From: Pelecanus crispus
Lineage: Eukaryota; Chordata; Aves; Pelecaniformes; Pelecanidae
Direction: 5' to 3'
Assembly: GCF_030463565.1 (NCBI RefSeq)
Contig: NC_134643.1
Location: forward strand, 17,497,606-17,561,605
Length of the DNA: 64,000 nucleotides
In this document: piece after piece, positions 1 to 64,000 of the stretch
How positions within the stretch are numbered: position 1 is the first letter of the stretch
Layout: every line of letters starts with the position of its first letter
Translations under genes and position numbers: made by a program
The notes under the pieces: generated by a model
What the model saw: the letters and a program-made list of their open reading frames with translations, nothing else
What the model was told of the DNA's origin: nothing
Database searches by the model: none

Positions 1-659
1 TGGCAAACAGTTTTGGGTTTTTGGGGGGGATTTTAGGACTTTGTATTGTCTTGTGGTTCTGTCCTTTTTTTTACCTTTTTCTTATTATAGACTGACACTT
101 CTTGTGCAAATGCAGCACATTTCAGGTCCTGTTTGATTTTAACCTTTAACCTTTAACCTTTCACACTTTTTTAATGGCAGTCAGTAGTCTTGTCCTATTG
201 GGTCTGTCTCTCTAATTCTGCAGTGCACTGCCTGTTCGCTTGTGGTCTGCTGAGTTGCAAATAGTTTCATGATGGAAGATCTTCTCTGATGTCAGTCTAC
301 TCAAACCTATTACCATTAGCTGTATTTAAAAAAAAAAAAAAAGTAATAGCAGAGTACTGTTACTTTCCTTAGACATATAATCTTTATACTTGCCTAGATG
401 GTTAAAAGTAGTAGCTAGTGCTGTGATAAGGTTAGGGAATCTTAAATGTTGTACATCTTAGATTGCAAAGTCTCCTGGAGGTGGAATGACCCTTGCATAT
501 CCATTAAGGAAATCTTATTTTGCCAACAATGCCTTTCTGAATAAGACACGCGAGCTTTTACGAAAGCTGCCCTGCCCTCCCCACCTGCTCCCTACCCCAG
601 TCTCTCTCCCTCCCCAATTTAATAACATAGCTCTAATACCACTTTGATTTGTTTTTCAG

Positions 660-753
660 TGACCGGACTGTGAGGATCTGGAAAGCTCGAAATGTAATAG
701 ATGGACAGAGCTCAGATACAGGAGATGCAAGTGAAGATCTTGCCAGTAATTGA
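660..753 (+). CDS. KIF21A: Terminal coding exon of a WD40-repeat protein, probably kinesin KIF21A
   Basis: After a polypyrimidine tract and TTTTTCAG acceptor, a phase-2 exon encodes the end of a WD40 blade ([11 protein letters not shown]) and a short acidic serine-rich tail ending ASEDLASN before TGA at 751-753. Only about 30 residues lie in the window; the upstream exons are off the left edge, and I see no further exon in 1-659. A terminal 'DRTVRIWK' strand followed by a 'DGQ..DTGD..ED.ASN' tail is what I recall for the C-terminus of KIF21A, a plus-end-directed kinesin whose C-terminal WD40 propeller follows a long coiled coil. The WD40 assignment is firm; the KIF21A name rests on memory of a short stretch and could be wrong. 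Confidence 0.6.
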
Positions 754-1236
754 AATGATGGGGATAAATTAATATATTGATGAGTTTAAGGTGCACTCTA
801 TGCAGTTTGCTGCATGCTTATTAGGTAAACACTGATGACTGGAATGAACTGAAATATAAGAGTGAACTCTTCTACTTAGACCTGCTGTCCTTAAAATATG
901 TACTGTATTTAAGAAAAAAATAACCTCTTGGTAAGATCCTTGTGTCTCAATGGTCACATATATATGTCTATATATTATGGCTGAATTTGTGTGCATCTGT
1001 AACACTTGCAGTTAAAGTTAACTGGAAATCCGTCTTCTCTAATGACCATCTCAAAATTATAACCTGGAATATGTAACAAAAGTGCTCTGCTGTATTTCAC
1101 TCACAAGTATGATCAGTTGGTTTGCATTTTAGGGTAGCAGGGGAATGACAAAGTCCCAGTAATAAGCCTTTGATTACGACAGGTGTTGTTTCAAGGTTCT
1201 AAAGGTCACTTACACTGTTGTTAGGAAAGTGGAGTG

Positions 1237-1242
1237 AATAAA
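1237..1242 (+). promoter_or_regulatory. Possible proximal polyadenylation signal
   Basis: AATAAA about 480 bases after the stop codon. The downstream element is weak, so this would be a minor alternative site if used. Confidence 0.3.
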
Positions 1243-1912
1243 AGATGGGAAGAAGCTGTTAATGACACATCTATGTGACATGGCTGTATCCTGCTAACAG
1301 TGAATGCCATATGATTTGTGTTAATATTAGCATATAATCCTTGTTGACCAAAGTTGTGCAGCTATGTATACTCTGTGCTCAGGACTAGAACTCAAATGCT
1401 CATAAATTGGTATGTTTTATTAGTGTTTTGCCTACATTCTGTAATGACTAGGTGTTCTTAATGTCATAACAGAAATATATCTTAATCTATTTTTCTTATG
1501 GATTTGTTTCTATCATCTCACATTTTCTTTTTTAAAGCAAAATATCTTTCCTTTTTATCTAATTTTATATGCTGCTAAATGTATTTTAAATACACTGTTT
1601 TGCAAACCTTGGCAGTTACTTTGAGAACTGAACCACGTGTATTGGAAAAAGCTATGTAAATAGATGGTTGTACAAAGAAAATACCTTATCTTGTGCCTGT
1701 ATGACTTTTAAAGCTCTTAGAGTGTGGATATTGAGGGAGGATGTATAATTTACCCAACTGCTCTGAATATTAATTTGTAAATTCTGCAAATTTTAAAAAT
1801 CTATGTAGATTCACATACAGTGTTTGGATATTGAGGTTTTTTTGGTTGGTTTTTTTTTTTTCCCCCCAGAAAATATCAGTCTGTAAATTATAGCTTATGT
1901 AGGTAACACTTA

Positions 1913-1918
1913 AATAAA
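1913..1918 (+). promoter_or_regulatory. Polyadenylation signal (distal), upstream gene
   Basis: Canonical AATAAA followed within 10-40 bases by TGTGAATGTG and a T-rich run. It is the better of two candidates in the 3' untranslated region because of this downstream GT/T-rich element. Confidence 0.55.
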
Positions 1919-2405
1919 GATGTGAATGTGAACTACTTCTCTTTGCCTTTTTCATCATACTTCCTTATAAAAAAAATTCACTTCCCTTGCAAAGGCCCCA
2001 AATATAAAATGCACAATTTTACACAATGCAGTAGAATAGCTTGCTGAGTAATATAGCCCATAGGTTGTTCTGGTATCCTATGTCTGTGTTCTTGTTGGCC
2101 ATGATTTATGTTTCAATAGTACTTAGGAACCCTAGTAGGATTCCCTCATACTAAATAGAGTGCAGACTTAAAATGAAGCAGATAGCTCCTGTTCCTAAGA
2201 GATGACAGTTCTTACCTTATTACATATGGTCTGTCAAATAAAGAAAAGTTCTGATGGCTCTTACTCATCTTAGAGGAATTATTTCTTTCTCGGCTCAGTT
2301 TGAAAGGAGATGGGAGATGAAAATACATACTGCTTGCAATTTGAGGTTACTGATTTATTCCACGTTTTTCCAGAAACCAGTAATGATACATATTGTTAAG
2401 GAACA

Positions 2406-2622
2406 ATGTTGGGTTGATGATTGGACTGATGATCTTAGAGGTCCTTTCCAATCTTAATGATTCCTAGTTTTTACTTTCATTATAAATAATACAGCCACCA
2501 AGCCAGGAAACATGAAATTGCTGCTCTACCCTTAACTGGTTTAGTGGTGAACTTGGTAATGTTGGTTAGTGGTTGGACTGGATGATCTTAAAGGTCTTTT
2601 CCAACCTAAATGATTCTATGAT
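2406..2622 (+). repeat. CR1 retrotransposon 3' end with a duplicated tail module
   Basis: Two successive CR1-type 3' ends in the same orientation. The first (about 2414-2465) carries TTGGACTGATGATCTTAGAG and ends near TTCCTAG. After a linker of roughly 85 bases comes the second (about 2560-2622), ending CCAACCTAAATGATTCTATG. The whole arrangement, linker included, recurs in reverse complement at 29105-29330, so it is an inherited element structure and not two random insertions. Confidence 0.8.
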
Positions 2623-3745
2623 AGGTTAGTTAAAATAAACAGCAGCAATACCAATTAGTGTTTGTCTATCGTGCTTTTAGACTACTCAAGGGGTATGCAC
2701 ACAAAAGGTTTGGGACCATATCACAACTTTGAGCAAAACTCCCAATGGAGAGTGGATTTGTGTGCAAGACTCATGTGAGGGGCTTTGTGTGCCTGGTGGA
2801 GGGTCCCTGTTCCACCTGGCCCAGTGAGTAAAGGCCACCCACGGTGCCACGCTACACAAATGATGCCAACAGCTTGGTGACCCCTGGTTGTGGAGCTGAA
2901 CACTCATGGCTGTCATCTGGGAAACCTGGGTAGCTGTGGGGTTTTTTTAGTGTGTGTGTATGTATTCATATGAATATTGTGTTTTGCAACTGCAGGACAA
3001 AAGTCCTTAGAAACCTAGGAAATGATTACCTGCTTTAACAGACCAGATGGTGAGGGGCTGTCGTGGCAGCAGTCTGAATTGCAGATGCTTCTCTCTGGTG
3101 ATGCTTGACAACACAGGCGTTTTGTTTTATAAAGATATTTTCTGATAGGCACCAATATAACTTAGATAATGTGTGTATAGAAAGATTCTTTTTTTTTTCT
3201 TTCTCCCTCCAGGAAGACATTCCACCTAAACTAGATCTTACCATAGAACACAGCTTTACTCTGATGGTTCTTGCCATCAAGTAATTGGAAGAAAATTGTC
3301 ATTTTGTAAAGGTCACTATATCAGTGTCTTGTTTTAATGGAGAATTCTTCAACTGTTTGTTTTTCTCCAAAATTTTCATTTGTACTAAAAAGCTACATAT
3401 GTGACAAAAGATAATATGAAATCAGAAAAAGGTAAGCACTGGACTCCAGTTGTCTGAATATGTTTGTTTAAAAAAAAATTAAGGTACTCTCTGAAAAGTT
3501 AATTTCTTAAGTATTCTAAGAAGTCATGGGAAAATCGTTCTCTCTCAAAGTTGGAATTCAGAAGTCAAGCAAAGTTTGTGGACAAATTAGTAACTACATC
3601 CCATCTTATCTGCTTAGATACATTCTTAAATATGGCCAAGGTCATGTGTTATAATTATATTTCATGTAAGATAAGAATACTGAAAAAATATTTGCAATGT
3701 TTCTTATTACGTATCGGAACAAGTGCTTATCGTTCCCCTGCCTTG
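2623..3745. other. Intergenic spacer, nothing recognised
   Basis: Unique-looking AT-rich DNA between the CR1 fragment and the promoter region of the glucosidase gene. No open frame has recognisable family motifs. The part nearest the gene (about 3650-3745) has short GATA-like and C/EBP-like words, for example AGATAAG at 3669-3675 and TTGCAAT near 3692. Confidence 0.5.
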
Positions 3746-3753
3746 GATAAAAG
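3746..3753 (+). promoter_or_regulatory. TATA-like element of the GH31 glucosidase gene
   Basis: GATAAAAG lies 42 bases upstream of the initiator ATG. A start site about 30 bases downstream would give a leader of only about 12-15 bases. An AGATAAG word (GATA-factor type) and TTGCAAT (C/EBP type) lie within 80 bases upstream; both factor classes are known to drive gut and liver genes. Inferred from spacing only. Confidence 0.35.
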
Positions 3754-3787
3754 GTTCCATGCTGCCTGCAGAAATCAACGTTCAACC

Positions 3788-63524
<59,737 letters not shown>

Positions 63525-63664
63525 GTAAGAGCTACACTGAGCAATTATGAAAAAACCTTAGGGAAAGGGGGATAGTCAATGAGTAACAGGAACAGTTTGT
63601 CATCCATACCCCTTCACATTTCCAAGTATAAGGAGAAACCAATTATTGATCCAACAGTCTGAGC

Positions 63665-63697
<33 letters not shown>

Positions 63698-64000
63698 GAG
63701 GGGGGGGGGGGGAGGGAGGGAGGGAGGGAGGGAGAAGCAACAGCAAAAGCTTTTTAAGGAAACTTTAATCTTTGCTATTACACGTACACTCGCTCGCTCT
63801 CTCTCATTTAGTGTCTGCCACTTACACAAGTTTTCAAACTAATGAAATAATGACAAGAAGATAATAGCTCCACAAACTGGGAGAAATGTTAGCAGTTTTA
63901 AGGGCATTATTATCATCCTGATAAAATGAGAAAACCTCTCAAAGTTATATATCAGCTGCTGAAAAGAAGTAGCGGAGGTATTTTCTTACAACTACTTAGT
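63525..64000 (+). other. Start of GH31 gene intron 22
   Basis: Intronic sequence to the window edge. Besides the G-rich tract nothing is recognised; the next exon is not in view. Confidence 0.7.
63670..63734 (+). repeat. Poly-G / (GGGA)n tract
   Basis: About 25 consecutive G, then GGGA-type repeats to 63734, on the sense strand 145 bases after the exon 22 donor. Such runs are frequent sites of assembly-length error. Confidence 0.9.

Larger units (their letters stand above)
754..1940 (+). other. 3' untranslated region of the upstream WD40/KIF21A gene
   Basis: AT-rich, stop-dense sequence directly after the TGA codon, with no repeat tail I recognise. It contains AATAAA at 1237-1242 and again at 1913-1918. 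The second is followed by a GT-rich and T-rich stretch, as expected downstream of a cleavage site. The end given here is estimated from that second signal; the shorter alternative would end near 1260. Confidence 0.55.

Overview
The window is nuclear DNA from a bird. Chicken repeat 1 (CR1) retrotransposon copies occur throughout, most ending in the diagnostic ATTCTATG tail. A long terminal repeat of a type widespread in neoavian genomes lies near 5 kb, which favours a non-galliform bird. The genes have large AT-rich introns and short, clean exons with GT..AG borders. There are no bacterial-type genes, operons or CRISPR arrays.

Left edge (1 to about 1.95 kb): the last coding exon (660-753, + strand) and long 3' untranslated region of a WD40-repeat protein, most probably the kinesin KIF21A. 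From 2 to 3.7 kb is an intergenic spacer with one CR1 fragment.

From 3.79 kb to the right edge lies one gene on the + strand. It encodes a glycoside hydrolase family 31 (GH31) alpha-glucosidase of the sucrase-isomaltase / maltase-glucoamylase / acid alpha-glucosidase group. I assembled 22 exons by hand (3788-63524). Every splice phase joins correctly, giving 867 codons with no internal stop: signal peptide, trefoil (P-type) domain, N-terminal beta-sandwich, catalytic barrel with nucleophile D465 and acid/base D563, and the C-terminal beta domains. The last exon or exons lie beyond the window. By sequence the protein is closest to the maltase-glucoamylase/sucrase N-terminal unit, but it begins with a cleavable-looking signal peptide, as lysosomal acid alpha-glucosidase does, instead of a membrane anchor. 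It looks like a secreted or lumenal maltase paralogue.

The rest is introns and repeats. A solo LTR with a CR1 inserted in it lies at 4.86-5.73 kb in intron 1. Two abutting, oppositely oriented CR1s are in intron 6. A CR1 with a 325-codon open reverse-transcriptase reading frame is in intron 7. Another CR1 stops less than 30 bp before exon 9, and a 0.7 kb CR1 is in intron 21. Decayed LINE fragments and simple repeats fill parts of other introns. Introns 4 and 7 (about 9-10 kb each) contain GC-richer patches in which I recognise no exon.

No novel multi-gene system is visible. The points most worth checking are the identity and uniqueness of the GH31 paralogue, its unusual trefoil cysteine pattern, tandem splice acceptors at exons 2 and 19 (one of which would introduce a stop codon), the CR1 next to exon 9, and a CR1 subfamily with a duplicated 3' end.
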